Assembly: GCF_000733935.1 (NCBI RefSeq)
Contig: NZ_JPON01000001.1
Coordinates: 2,402,501-2,466,500 of the forward strand
Source: Methylomarinum vadi
GTDB taxonomy: Bacteria; Pseudomonadota; Gammaproteobacteria; Methylococcales; Methylomonadaceae
Direction: 5' to 3'
Length of the DNA stretch: 64,000 nt
Part shown: piece after piece, positions 27,944-36,554 of the stretch
Layout: each line of letters starts with the position of its first letter
Position numbering within the stretch: position 1 is the first letter of the stretch
Program-made: the position numbers and the translations under genes
Notes under the pieces: generated by a model
Told to the model about the DNA's origin: nothing
Seen by the model: the letters and a program-made list of their open reading frames with translations, nothing else
The model's database searches: none

Positions 27944-28873
27944 TCAGCCCTTGCCGCGGGTCCGGGTCCGGGAATGCTGTTGCGATCCGGTATTCAGGGC
28001 GGTAATTTTTTTCTCGATGAATTTGATGATCAGTTCCGCGATGTCCTTGCCGCTGGCATCCTCTATGCCTTTCAAACCGGGAGAGGAGTTGACTTCCATG
28101 ACCACCGGACCGTGATTGGAGCGCAACATATCGACGCCGCACACGTTCAATCCCATGATATTAGCCGCCCTCACCGCAGTGGAGCGTTCTTCCGGAGTCA
28201 GTCTGACTAAAGACGCCGTGCCGCCGCGGTGCAGGTTGGAGCGGAATTCGCCTTCGGCGCCTTGCCGTTTCATCGCGGCCACGACCTTGCCGTCTACGAC
28301 GAAACAGCGGATATCGCTGCCGCCGGCTTCCTTAATGAACTCCTGTACCATGATGTTGGCATTCAATCCCATGAAAGCCTGAATGACGCTCTCCGCCGCC
28401 TTATGCGTTTCGGCCAGCACCACGCCGATCCCCTGCGTGCCTTCCAACAGTTTGATGACCAGTGGCGCACCGCCGACTTCCGATATCAGGTCTTCGATAT
28501 CGTCCGGATTGTTGGCGAAACCGGTAACTGGCAGCCCGATGCCTTTGCGCGCCAACAACTGGGTGGATCGCAACTTGTCGCGGGAGCGAGTAATGGCGAC
28601 CGATTCGTTCAACGGAAATACGTTCATCATCTCGAATTGCCGCAATACCGCCGTACCGTAAAATGTTACCGACGCCCCGATCCTGGGAATGACGGCATCG
28701 AAACCGCTTAATTCCTCTCCGCGATAATGAATGGTCGGGTTCAACGAGGTGATGTTCATATAACAGCGCAACACATCCAGCACCCTGACTTCATGTCCCC
28801 GTTTTTCCGCCGCTTCCACTAACCGGGAAGTCGAATACAGCTTTGGGTTGCGGGATAAAATTGCAATTTTCAT
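27944..28873 (-). CDS. rimK: ATP-grasp alpha-L-glutamate ligase RimK
   Basis: 309 residues, close to E. coli RimK (300). ATP-grasp features: [71 protein letters not shown] and [15 protein letters not shown] (Mg-binding Glu/Asn). RimK adds Glu residues to the C-terminus of ribosomal protein S6. It is flanked by a zinc-protease-like gene and a deacylase, an arrangement comparable to the rimBK-type clusters of pseudomonads. The C-terminal tail is Arg/Thr/Lys-rich and longer than usual. Confidence 0.95.
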   Translation of the reverse strand: MKIAILSRNPKLYSTSRLVEAAEKRGHEVRVLDVLRCYMNITSLNPTIHYRGEELSGFDAVIPRIGASVTFYGTAVLRQFEMMNVFPLNESVAITRSRDKLRSTQLLARKGIGLPVTGFANNPDDIEDLISEVGGAPLVIKLLEGTQGIGVVLAETHKAAESVIQAFMGLNANIMVQEFIKEAGGSDIRCFVVDGKVVAAMKRQGAEGEFRSNLHRGGTASLVRLTPEERSTAVRAANIMGLNVCGVDMLRSNHGPVVMEVNSSPGLKGIEDASGKDIAELIIKFIEKKITALNTGSQQHSRTRTRGKG

Positions 28874-28976
28874 AACGTTTTTTCCTGAAATAATCGTGTT
28901 TGCTCCCGGCCTTTGAATATTGTTTCCGGGACGCTAGAAAGCAAATTAATTGCCTTGCAACGGATTAAGTTTGCTA

Positions 28977-29444
28977 TTAATAATCTTGTTGATCGGCGAC
29001 GGCCGGTTCTCCTTGAACATACGATTTAGCCGGGTTGACAATAAAGCGGCCGTTCATCGCCGTTCGACCCAACAGCATACGAAACTTCATGGTATCACGG
29101 TTGGTTAGCGTTAGCTCCGCCGAAAACATTTCTGGACCAATGATCATCGCTGTTTCGATGACATAGCGGCGCTGTTTATGGCCGCCTGAATCGGTAATGA
29201 CCCGGCGATCTTTCACCATGGCCTCGCATTCAATGGCCAGTTCGCTGTCGTGAGGATGCGGGTGAATCCCAAAACGAACCCATTGCTGCTTACCGCGTCT
29301 GAAAGGATCGACAAAAAAAGCATGCAATGCGGAGGTGCGGGCACCGGTATCGATTTTTACCTTGATTGGCGGCAGATTTAATTCCGGCAACGCGAGCCAT
29401 TCTCGCCAGCCAAGCACAGGGAGTTGAGTTGACATTGATTTCAT
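28977..29444 (-). CDS. Putative ATP-dependent zinc protease (RimB-like, PF05618 family)
   Basis: 155 residues from ATG at 29444; ATG at 29435 is equally possible. The retropepsin-like motif KIDTGARTSALHA gives an Asp-Thr-Gly active-site candidate, and the C-terminal block RMLLGRTAMNGRFIVNP is typical of the family. In Pseudomonas the homologous RimB acts with RimK in S6 modification. It is the first gene of the three-gene rimK operon. Confidence 0.88.
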   Translation of the reverse strand: MKSMSTQLPVLGWREWLALPELNLPPIKVKIDTGARTSALHAFFVDPFRRGKQQWVRFGIHPHPHDSELAIECEAMVKDRRVITDSGGHKQRRYVIETAMIIGPEMFSAELTLTNRDTMKFRMLLGRTAMNGRFIVNPAKSYVQGEPAVADQQDY

Positions 29445-29485
29445 CCGATTTTTAAAAAACAATTATATCGACATTGAATCGAATG

Positions 29486-29525
29486 AAAAACCGGATGGCG
29501 AAAAACCTAATTTTCGCCGATCCGG
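29486..29525 (-). terminator. Rho-independent terminator of the lipocalin/DUF1722 operon
   Basis: Inverted repeat CCGGAT-GGCGAAAA at 29491-29504 and TTTTCGCC-GATCCGG at 29511-29525, with a T run (TTTTTCATTC read on the minus strand) just after. It lies between the DUF523/DUF1722 stop and the zinc-protease start and separates the two minus-strand operons. Confidence 0.75.
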
Positions 29526-29552
29526 GCAATGAAGGAAAAAAAGAGGTTCGGG

Positions 29553-30500
29553 TTAAATATCGTTCAATAACGCCAATTCCTCGGGGTGGGGCGACAGGTA
29601 ATAAGAGCGTTCGATGAAGGAGTCGGGTTGCCTACGAAAGTGATGGCGCAGTAATGTAATCGGTACAATCAAAGGCAATACACCCTGGCGGTATTTTTCG
29701 ATGGTCTCGGATAGTTCCTTTTTGTCCTCGCTATCGAGTTTTTTCTTCAAATACCCTTGAATATGCTGCAGCACATTGACATGGTTGCCACGGGTCGCGA
29801 CTTCGTGCAGACATTGCATCAAGCCGCTGATATAGCGATCGGCGACGTCCGCGATGTTATTGGAATCGGCGGAGGCGGCGATGCGCCCCAATTCCCTGGC
29901 CTGGTTTTGATTATGGCTCATCGCGATCAGCTTGTGCCGGCTATGGAAAATCATCAAATCGTTAGGCGTCGGATTTTTTTCGTTCAATTGCCGCCAGCGC
30001 TGATAGACGAATACCCGCTGGATGAAATTTTCCCGCAGGCCGGGATCGCCCAGACGGCCTTCCTCTTCCAGTGGAAGCAACGGAAAATGCGATTTTATAT
30101 GCTGGACGAACAGGCCGGTACCGTTACGTTGGGGATAATCTTTTCGATAGACCCGAACTCTTTCCATGCCGCAACTGGGCGAATCCTTTTTTAATATGTA
30201 ACCGGACAATGTGGCCAGCCAGGCGTCTTGTCGGCGACAACAGTCCTGCAATTGATCGGTCACGTCCAGATTGCGGTCCTTGACGCCGACGCAGCGGATG
30301 CCCTGCTCGGTTTCTCGCAATTGCACCGCCGGACGGGGGATGCCCATGCCGCTGGCGACCTCGGGACAAAAGCGGTGAAATTCAAAATACTGCCCCAGGG
30401 TTTGTTCGATATAACTGTGGCGCTTATGCCCCCCGTCATAACGAACTTCGTCACCGAGCAAACAACTGCTGATGCCGACTGGAATTTTATTGCTGGCCAT
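29553..30500 (-). CDS. DUF523 and DUF1722 domain protein (YbbK/YbgA type)
   Basis: 315 residues from ATG at 30500. The N-terminal DUF523 part (about 1-145) carries GISSCLLGDEVRYDGGHKRH, CPEVASGMGIPRPAVQL and KKDSPSCGMERVRVY with conserved Cys. The C-terminal DUF1722 part (about 180-300) has LMIFHSRHKLIAMSH and a VLPLIVPITLLRHHFRR block. Both domains have unknown biochemical roles. Similar proteins are often near photolyase genes; none is seen here. It follows the DUF1499 gene by 5 nt. Confidence 0.9.
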   Translation of the reverse strand: MASNKIPVGISSCLLGDEVRYDGGHKRHSYIEQTLGQYFEFHRFCPEVASGMGIPRPAVQLRETEQGIRCVGVKDRNLDVTDQLQDCCRRQDAWLATLSGYILKKDSPSCGMERVRVYRKDYPQRNGTGLFVQHIKSHFPLLPLEEEGRLGDPGLRENFIQRVFVYQRWRQLNEKNPTPNDLMIFHSRHKLIAMSHNQNQARELGRIAASADSNNIADVADRYISGLMQCLHEVATRGNHVNVLQHIQGYLKKKLDSEDKKELSETIEKYRQGVLPLIVPITLLRHHFRRQPDSFIERSYYLSPHPEELALLNDI

Positions 30501-30505
30501 TTTCT

Positions 30506-30970
30506 TCAACCTGACTGGGAACGCAAATAGACATTCATTTTTTTCCTGATGGTCTCGACCCGCTTGCGGTTGACATTGAAATCGTAATAGCCGGTGCGGG
30601 CGGCGGAACGCAATTGAATCAGGCCGGCCTCACGATCCAGCCGCGCCTCGAAATCGTCGATGAAACGCATCCATTTGGAATAAAATTTGGCATGCAGATA
30701 GGTTTCGTTTTTTGCGGTAATCTCACCGCCTTGCGCGGCGACGATATTCTGCAGTAACTGCCAGGCCTGCTCGGGCGGATATCCTTCCAGGCGCAAGGCC
30801 AACGCCGGTTCGTTCTCGCTACAGACGCAATTGGGAGATTTAGGGCAGGGCAGCAGTTTACCGTTGCTCAGCCCCAATTTTGGCGCGGAGTGGGAAAGCC
30901 TGATGATAGCCATGAAGGAAAAAAGTAACAACCCAGCCATGATCAAACCAAAACGCGGTACGTTATTCAT
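30506..30970 (-). CDS. DUF1499 domain protein, membrane-anchored
   Basis: 154 residues from ATG at 30970. An N-terminal signal or anchor (FGLIMAGLLLFSFMAIIRL) precedes the DUF1499 domain, recognisable from LLPCPKSPNCVCSEN near residue 40 and FYSKWMRFIDDFEARLDREAGLIQLRSAARTGYYDFNVNRKRVE. The domain is thought to act at the envelope, but its function is unknown. The start overlaps the SRPBCC stop by 8 nt. Confidence 0.88.
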   Translation of the reverse strand: MNNVPRFGLIMAGLLLFSFMAIIRLSHSAPKLGLSNGKLLPCPKSPNCVCSENEPALALRLEGYPPEQAWQLLQNIVAAQGGEITAKNETYLHAKFYSKWMRFIDDFEARLDREAGLIQLRSAARTGYYDFNVNRKRVETIRKKMNVYLRSQSG

Positions 30971-31427
30971 GATACCCCCATTTATTCTGTAGACAGCGCG
31001 CCCGGTGCGTGAAAATTCGCTGCAAGCGATCGCCGATGAGCAACTTGTGGAATAACTCGCCAAGCCAGCCGAAAGGCATGGCGTAATAAACGATATCTTC
31101 CAGCACGATACCATTTTCGCTATCACTTATACAGACTTCATGGCTCCAAAATTTAAAAGGACCGACTAACTGCCGGTAAACGAAACGACGGGGTTCGTCG
31201 CAATGGCTGATGTCGGAGACCCAATTCATCGGCAGGGCGAATAGGGCTTTCATGCGGTAACAAATCAATAAACCGGCATATATTTTCTCGGGAACCTTCG
31301 AGTCGATACGAACGTGAAAAAAATTCGGCGTGATATCGTTCAGAAAGTAAGGAGAGGAAAAATAGTCCCAAGCCTGTTGCCGGGTCATGGCCAATGCTTG
31401 ACGGCGATAGAGATGGTGTACCCTCAT
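30963..31427 (-). CDS. SRPBCC (START-like) ligand-binding protein
   Basis: 154 residues without a signal peptide. The pattern AMTRQQAWDYFSSPYFLNDITPNFF at the start, a central beta-sheet (YRMKALFALPMNWVSDISHCDEPRRFVYRQLVGPFKFW) and the C-terminal helix (FHKLLIGDRLQRIFTHRARCLQNKW) fit the SRPBCC hydrophobic-pocket fold. It probably binds a lipid or aromatic ligand. It sits between a lipocalin and DUF1499 in a translationally coupled operon, which suggests envelope lipid handling. Confidence 0.85.
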   Translation of the reverse strand: MRVHHLYRRQALAMTRQQAWDYFSSPYFLNDITPNFFHVRIDSKVPEKIYAGLLICYRMKALFALPMNWVSDISHCDEPRRFVYRQLVGPFKFWSHEVCISDSENGIVLEDIVYYAMPFGWLGELFHKLLIGDRLQRIFTHRARCLQNKWGYHE

Positions 31428-31939
31428 GGTGTATGGGAGACGTAAATCAATTCATCGACCGCGAAGCCCAGTTGCCTTGCCTGTGTTTTCAGGCCGGCCA
31501 AAACGGCTTCATCCAATTGCGGGGTGCGCGATAAAATCCACAAATAATCCAAATTGGGGCCGGTCACCATGGCATATCGGTAATCCTGCTTGTCCAGGGC
31601 AATAATATTGTAACTGGCGTAGAAAGGGCCGAAAAAAGAAACTTTTAAGCGCCCTTGCTCGGGAGTTTCGATCAAGTATGCCTTTCCTTCGACCGACACC
31701 CGTTTTTGCTTGACTGGGTCGTAGCCGCTGTTCACAACAGTGATGCCGCCGTCTTGGCGCAGGCTGTATTCAGCCGTGACCGCGGTCAGGTTACGCTCGA
31801 AAGGATGATCCAGGCGGGCGATTTCATACCATTTGCCGAGATAGCGAGATACATTAAAGCCGTCGACGGCTTCGACGCCGTCGGGAATGCCGGTGCAGCC
31901 GGGCAAGAAAATCAACAATAGAAGGAAGGCGTAGCGCAT
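31424..31939 (-). CDS. blc: Outer membrane lipoprotein lipocalin (Blc family)
   Basis: 171 residues. Lipoprotein signal MRYAFLLLLIFLPGC with Cys at the cleavage site. The lipocalin signature is YLGKWYEIARLDHPFERNL, then VTAEYSLRQDGGITVVNSG and NYLDYLWILSR-type strands. Bacterial Blc binds lysophospholipids and fatty acids at the outer membrane. It is the first gene of a four-gene overlapping operon (ATGA with the SRPBCC gene). Confidence 0.92.
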   Translation of the reverse strand: MRYAFLLLLIFLPGCTGIPDGVEAVDGFNVSRYLGKWYEIARLDHPFERNLTAVTAEYSLRQDGGITVVNSGYDPVKQKRVSVEGKAYLIETPEQGRLKVSFFGPFYASYNIIALDKQDYRYAMVTGPNLDYLWILSRTPQLDEAVLAGLKTQARQLGFAVDELIYVSHTP

Positions 31940-32097
31940 CGTGTCGTTCCTATATTTGTGGATAATTGGAGGTTATCAGCGACTCAAGAAAAAGCAACTG
32001 TTTATCCCTTCAATACAATGGTTTTTTGGTTATACTGAGCGCTACTTCCGTATCCGAATTGCGGGCAAAGTTTCTCGTTTTTTGCCGAGGTAACCCC

Positions 32098-32727
32098 ATG
32101 TCACAGCTCACTCAATCTTGGCCCCACAGGCGCTGGATAATTGCCTTCTTTCTCGTCGCCGCTACTGGAGTTGCTGTTTGGTGCTATCAGCAAGGCACTG
32201 GTAATTGGTCGCGCGGCGAAGCGCTTGAACAGGCGTTACACCCCCTGCTGCAGAACAACGACTCGGACGAATCCTTGGTAGCCCGGGTAATTTGGCAAAA
32301 CTATCGCGAAACTCGGGCGAACGCCGTGCGTTGGAGCGGGATTTATTGGGGATTCACCTTTACCGCCGCCGCGCTGAGCGCATTGGCGGCGTTAGTGCTC
32401 AAGCTGGAGTCCTTTATTCGCAACGAGGCGCTCAAAAAAGATGTCGCTGCGACCCTTTCGGTTGTTGCCGCGTTGCTGATGACGATTTCGACCAGCGGCG
32501 ATTTTCAGCGCAAGTGGCAGGCCAACCGTATTGCCGCGGCAGAATTGGAGCGCACGGGTTATCAATTCCTCGAACATGGCGGAGCGAATGCGAGAACGTA
32601 TTTTGCCCGTGTCGGACAAATATTGCTGCAACGGCATCAGGCGATTATCGGCGGCTCGGAGCAAGAGCAAGGGGCCTTGATAAACGTCGCGCCGAAGTCT
32701 GCTGAGAAAACGAATGAGCCGCTATAA
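32098..32727 (+). CDS. Two-TM protein resembling DUF4231/SLATT family
   Basis: 209 residues from ATG at 32098, with GAGG 8 nt upstream. An N-terminal membrane helix (WIIAFFLVAATGVAVWCY) is followed by a soluble stretch. A pair of helices (IYWGFTFTAAALSALAALVL and VAATLSVVAALLMTI) precedes a charged helix SGDFQRKWQANRIAAAELERTGYQFL. The two helices followed by a W-x-R-A-x-x-E-L pattern match the DUF4231/SLATT type, some of which act as membrane effectors in nucleotide-based defence. No nucleotide cyclase or SLOG gene is adjacent, so this is only a structural resemblance. Confidence 0.65.
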   Translation: MSQLTQSWPHRRWIIAFFLVAATGVAVWCYQQGTGNWSRGEALEQALHPLLQNNDSDESLVARVIWQNYRETRANAVRWSGIYWGFTFTAAALSALAALVLKLESFIRNEALKKDVAATLSVVAALLMTISTSGDFQRKWQANRIAAAELERTGYQFLEHGGANARTYFARVGQILLQRHQAIIGGSEQEQGALINVAPKSAEKTNEPL

Positions 32728-32762
32728 AAAGCAATATGCCGGCGTGCGTCCAACCCTTTTTC

Positions 32763-33320
32763 TCAACCGAACATCTCGGTGGTATAGCGGTAGACCTTGA
32801 CCGTATCCGACCAATAGTCGGCCGGCAAGCCGGCTTTATTTTTCAAATGACGCAAGAATTGTTTTTTGTCCGGCAGCATTTCCCAAACCGATGGCAAAAA
32901 AGTACCGCGGCGATGGCCTTCCTCCAGAATCAGCCCGTCGACATTGGGCCGAATTTGGGCCAACAAGTCTTCCTCGGAGCTAAAGCTTATCGGCTCCGGC
33001 TCGCTCAGGATCGAAATATGAATTTCGAGGTCGTCTATTTCGCTTTTTTGTACCGGCGGGAAGCGCGGGTCCTTGAATGCGGCGGAAAAGGCATTTTCCG
33101 CCACATCCTCGGCCAATGGAAAAACCGCCTCCAGCATACCGATGCAGCCGCGCAGGTTGTGATTTTTTTCCAACGTCACGAAAGTCGCCCGCTGTTTGCA
33201 CAGCTCCAGTGGATAATCTCGCAAATCGACACTGAGCGGATGACCGGTTTTAAAACCGTTTTCGATCGATTGTCGGGCCAGTTGCAGTAAGATTTGTTGA
33301 TTGTCTTTAGTCAATGACAT
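32763..33320 (-). CDS. amrA: AmmeMemoRadiSam system protein A (AMMECR1 domain)
   Basis: 185 residues from ATG at 33320. The AMMECR1 core is clear: ATFVTLEKNHNLRGCIGMLE with the invariant LRGCIG, DPRFPPVQKSEIDDLEIHISILSEPEPI, GLILEEGHRRGTFLPSVWE. The biochemical activity is unknown. Its first 14 nt overlap the end of the MEMO1-type gene upstream, so the two are coupled. Together with the radical SAM gene at 34157 they form the conserved but uncharacterised AmmeMemoRadiSam set. Confidence 0.93.
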   Translation of the reverse strand: MSLTKDNQQILLQLARQSIENGFKTGHPLSVDLRDYPLELCKQRATFVTLEKNHNLRGCIGMLEAVFPLAEDVAENAFSAAFKDPRFPPVQKSEIDDLEIHISILSEPEPISFSSEEDLLAQIRPNVDGLILEEGHRRGTFLPSVWEMLPDKKQFLRHLKNKAGLPADYWSDTVKVYRYTTEMFG

Positions 33321-34095
33321 ACGCGCCGTATCCGACAACGCGGAATTTATCGCCGGCCGTATCGCCGGAATTCCTCAAGTCCACGTTTTTGACTTGCAAA
33401 TGGTGTTTTCTGGCATAAGCCAGCAAACCACCAACCCCTACTCTGCCGCAAGCAGAATCGTAATCCAACTTTTCATATTGCAGCGCCTGGATATAGTCGG
33501 TCGTTTTTTTATCCAATTTTTGAGCTTCCGCGTAACTATGGTAATGGCTCAAGTCGGAGCTGATCACGATCAGGGTTTCAGGGCCATCCCAGACTTTTTC
33601 CAGGACCTGGCACACCTGTTCGGCCGAGGCATCGCCGGCCACTATCGGCAGCAGGCGAAACGAACCTAATATTTGCTGGAGAAAGGGGAGTTGCACTTCC
33701 AGGCTATGCTCCAGTTCATGGGCTTGATCCAGGTAACCGACAAAAGGCAGATCAAGTATTTTTCCCCGGTTTTCTTGATCGAGTTCGATATTACCCAAGG
33801 GCGTCGCGAAGCTGCCGGCATGGCTGATCGCCAGCCCGCTGAAACCGACCCGGTGTGACGGCCCGATCAACACGACCCGGTTGATTTGGTAGGCCGCCCC
33901 TTTCAAACGGGCATAGGCCGAGGCGGCGATCGGTCCGGAATAAATGTAACCGGCATGCGGGACGATGATGGCCTTGGGGGCTTTCGTTACGGGTTTTACC
34001 TCATCGAGAAATCGGCTGATCATGGCCGATAGTTGTTTGGGATCGGCAGGATAGAAACTGCCGGCGACGGCGGGTTGACGAATAATGTGGGACAT
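33307..34095 (-). CDS. amrB: AmmeMemoRadiSam system protein B (MEMO1 family)
   Basis: 262 residues. Begins RQPAVAGSFYPADPKQLS, then IIVPHAGYIYSGPIAASAYA (conserved His), VVLIGPSHRVGFSGLAIS, DQAHELEHSLEVQLPFLQ, LIVISSDLSHYHSYAEA. MEMO1 proteins are related to non-haem iron dioxygenases, and the conserved His residues could bind metal. It is the first gene of the minus-strand pair and is divergent from the radical SAM gene, with 61 bases between their starts. Confidence 0.94.
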   Translation of the reverse strand: MSHIIRQPAVAGSFYPADPKQLSAMISRFLDEVKPVTKAPKAIIVPHAGYIYSGPIAASAYARLKGAAYQINRVVLIGPSHRVGFSGLAISHAGSFATPLGNIELDQENRGKILDLPFVGYLDQAHELEHSLEVQLPFLQQILGSFRLLPIVAGDASAEQVCQVLEKVWDGPETLIVISSDLSHYHSYAEAQKLDKKTTDYIQALQYEKLDYDSACGRVGVGGLLAYARKHHLQVKNVDLRNSGDTAGDKFRVVGYGAYVID

Positions 34096-34156
34096 CTTCT
34101 CCTCACTTATCTAATCTGTAGTAAAGTTATAGGCCGTTTAGTGAAAAATACAAGTG

Positions 34157-35248
34157 ATGACCATGCGTAAATTAATCGACGACAGCACTGTCACAACGGA
34201 CTATTGGCATACCCTGGAAGACGGCCGGATTCAATGCGATTTGTGTCCGCGTTTTTGCAAACTGCACGACGGCCAGCGCGGGCTGTGTTTTGTCAGGCAA
34301 AACCTGCATCAGCAAATCGTCATGACCAGCTACGGTCGTTCCAGTGGTTTTTGTATAGACCCCATCGAGAAGAAACCGCTCAATCATTTTTATCCGGGAA
34401 CGGCCGTTTTTTCTTTCGGCACGGCCGGCTGCAACCTCGCCTGCAAGTTTTGCCAGAATTGGGACATCAGCAAATCGCGGGAAATGGATTCGCTGATGAG
34501 CCGGGCAAGCCCGGAGGCGATCGCCAAGGCCGCGGCCGAGTCGGGCTGCAAGAGCGTCGCTTATACCTACAACGACCCGGTTATTTTTCATGAATATGCG
34601 ATCGACACGGCCCTGGCCTGCCGGGAACTGGGCATCAAATCGGTATCCGTTTCGGCCGGTTATGTCTGCGCCGAACCTCGCGCCGAGTTTTATAAGGTCA
34701 TGGATGCCGCCAACATCGATTTGAAAGCCTTTACCGAAGATTTTTATCACAAGATCACCGGCTCCCATCTGCAGCCGGTATTGGAAACGCTGCAGTACAT
34801 CAAGCACGAGACCGATGTCTGGTTGGAATTGACCACGCTGATCATTCCCGGCGAAAACGATTCCGAGCAGGAGCTGGAGGAAATGACGCAATGGGTGGTC
34901 GAGCAGCTGGGTCCGGATGTGCCGATGCATTTTTCCGCGTTTCATCCCGACTGGAAAATGCGCGACAAACCGCACACGCCGATTAGCTCATTGCTGATGG
35001 CGCGCGATATTGCGTTAAAAAATGGTGTCCGCTATGCCTATGTCGGGAATGTGCATAACAAGGCGGCAGACAGTACTTATTGCCACCATTGCGGCGAACT
35101 ATTGATCGGCCGCGATTGGTACGAACTGTCCCAGTGGAATTTAACTGAAGACGGCTGTTGCGCTAAATGCGGCACGCGTTGCGCCGGCGTGTTCGAAGCC
35201 AAACCGGGAAATTGGGGCGCGAAAAGGCGCAGCATCGTCATGTCCTGA
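34157..35248 (+). CDS. amrS: AmmeMemoRadiSam system radical SAM enzyme
   Basis: 363 residues from ATG at 34157 (a GTG three bases earlier and an ATG at 34163 are alternatives). An N-terminal Cys block (CDLCPRFCKLHDGQRGLC) precedes the radical SAM cluster CNLACKFC at residues 92-99. Then follow SVAYTYNDPVIFHEYA, NIDLKAFTEDFYHKITG and TTLIIPGENDS. At the C-terminus two CxxC pairs (YCHHCGELL, CCAKCGTRCAG) may form an extra metal site. The substrate is unknown. It is the third member of the set with amrA/amrB. Confidence 0.94.
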   Translation: MTMRKLIDDSTVTTDYWHTLEDGRIQCDLCPRFCKLHDGQRGLCFVRQNLHQQIVMTSYGRSSGFCIDPIEKKPLNHFYPGTAVFSFGTAGCNLACKFCQNWDISKSREMDSLMSRASPEAIAKAAAESGCKSVAYTYNDPVIFHEYAIDTALACRELGIKSVSVSAGYVCAEPRAEFYKVMDAANIDLKAFTEDFYHKITGSHLQPVLETLQYIKHETDVWLELTTLIIPGENDSEQELEEMTQWVVEQLGPDVPMHFSAFHPDWKMRDKPHTPISSLLMARDIALKNGVRYAYVGNVHNKAADSTYCHHCGELLIGRDWYELSQWNLTEDGCCAKCGTRCAGVFEAKPGNWGAKRRSIVMS

Positions 35249-35398
35249 TGGACGCGAAATTCCATGGCCGCCATTGCATGGCGCATATTGTTTGCGCTTT
35301 GTCATCGAACTTTAACATTGAGTTTCGATAATGAACTTTTACAAAAATGGGGCAGTCTTAACTGCTAAGAGCTTACAGATTAGTAAAAGTAAATCACT

Positions 35399-35557
35399 AT
35401 GGAAACTCAATTAACTGTAGACAATGAATTATTAGGCGCCGACACCGAGTTAAGCCCTGCGGCTATCGATTTTCTCACTGCATCGACGGAAGATAATCAG
35501 TCGGCAAATATCCACCGCACCGGCCTGGATGAATACGAACGGGCCATGGTGGCGTAA
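35399..35557 (+). CDS. Small acidic protein of unknown function (52 aa)
   Basis: Reading from ATG at 35399 to TAA at 35557: 52 residues, strongly acidic, no hydrophobic stretch (METQLTVDNELLGADTELSP, then AAIDFLTASTEDN, ending DEYERAMVA). The codon use resembles the neighbouring genes, and the next small gene follows by 14 nt. It starts 150 bases after amrS on the same strand. I do not recognise it. It could be a regulator or a substrate peptide, but nothing in the sequence proves either. Confidence 0.5.
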   Translation: METQLTVDNELLGADTELSPAAIDFLTASTEDNQSANIHRTGLDEYERAMVA

Positions 35558-35571
35558 TTCGAGTCAATAAC

Positions 35572-35691
35572 ATGAAAAAACAAAGCAATGATGCCGTCAT
35601 CTGGGTCATCAGTTTGATCATTGCCATCCCCTTGTTCATTATCCTGGCGGGAGTCAATTTCATTTTGGCGGCTCTCGACCGGATGTCCTGA
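35572..35691 (+). CDS. Small single-pass membrane protein (39 aa)
   Basis: ATG at 35572 to TGA at 35691. The chain is a short polar N-terminus (MKKQSNDA), one long helix (VIWVISLIIAIPLFIILAGV followed by NFILAAL) and DRMS. This is the composition of a membrane miniprotein. It ends 4 bases before the convergent gspB stop and probably shares a transcript with the 52-residue gene before it. Confidence 0.5.
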   Translation: MKKQSNDAVIWVISLIIAIPLFIILAGVNFILAALDRMS

Positions 35692-35695
35692 GGCG

Positions 35696-36553
35696 TCATT
35701 TCCGCCCGATTTTGAACTGCCTGCCCCGGTATTCGACCACGATGCCGTCCTGTTGAATGTCCTTCAGTAGCATGCCGGCACTGATCTCTTGCCCGGTTAG
35801 ATATTTGTGCATGGATACCATGATGAAACGGTTTTCGGCCTGTTCGGAATAGACATACACATTAATATCGATTGCAGGCACATTACGACGGAACGACGAA
35901 GGCAGTTCCTCCAGCCAGGGAGTATCATTCTCGGCTTTTCCGCTTTTGTCGTTGATTTCGCTTTCGACTATGGGCTTACCTGATTCAGAAGCGTTTTCTG
36001 GAGCAACAGATGGCTTTGCCTCATGCTTGAGAGACGCCTCGACGACTTTGCCGATTAAATGATCGGTTTCATCGCGCTCTACCCGTACGACTTGGCTGTC
36101 CGGCGAGACGGCCTGTTCCGCAGCCGGCATTTGTTTAACTCCGGTTTTATTTTGCGCTTTTGTCGGCGTTGCGTCGGTGACCTGTGGTTTTTTGTTTTCG
36201 ATTAAGCCGGCAATCGTTTCCGCTGCAGGCGCGGCTTGGACTACGGCGAGTGGTTCCGCGCTTTTTCCCGGCAAAGTCTGCTCTGCACTCGGCTCGGGTA
36301 GTTTTGTAGTGGTAATCAAGGCGGGCTGTTTTTTTGCCGGCGCCGGAACAGTAAGCGATGTTTCGCCGCCGTCGTATCTGATCAGAACATAGGCGAATAA
36401 CGCCGCATTCAAGACGATCAGTAGAATCAACCAATAGGCATGGACAGCGCTTTTGCCGGGATTGTCATCCTGCAAGTGCGTCGTCAGGTTTTGCTCCTGG
36501 TTTTTCTGCCTTTCCCGTTCGGATTTTCGCAAGGCGTTCAGTATATAAGACAT
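35696..36553 (-). CDS. gspB: General secretion pathway protein B (GspB)
   Basis: 285 residues. The N-terminus MSYILNALRKSERERQ is the family hallmark. One membrane helix (AYWLILLIVLNAALFAYVLI) is followed by a long disordered Pro/Ala/Lys/Glu linker (about residues 75-210). The compact C-terminal domain starts near DTPWLEELPSSFRR and includes INVYVYSEQAENRFIMVSM. GspB works with GspA in placing the type II secretin through peptidoglycan. It follows gspA by one base. Confidence 0.93.
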   Translation of the reverse strand: MSYILNALRKSERERQKNQEQNLTTHLQDDNPGKSAVHAYWLILLIVLNAALFAYVLIRYDGGETSLTVPAPAKKQPALITTTKLPEPSAEQTLPGKSAEPLAVVQAAPAAETIAGLIENKKPQVTDATPTKAQNKTGVKQMPAAEQAVSPDSQVVRVERDETDHLIGKVVEASLKHEAKPSVAPENASESGKPIVESEINDKSGKAENDTPWLEELPSSFRRNVPAIDINVYVYSEQAENRFIMVSMHKYLTGQEISAGMLLKDIQQDGIVVEYRGRQFKIGRK

Positions 36554-36554
36554 G

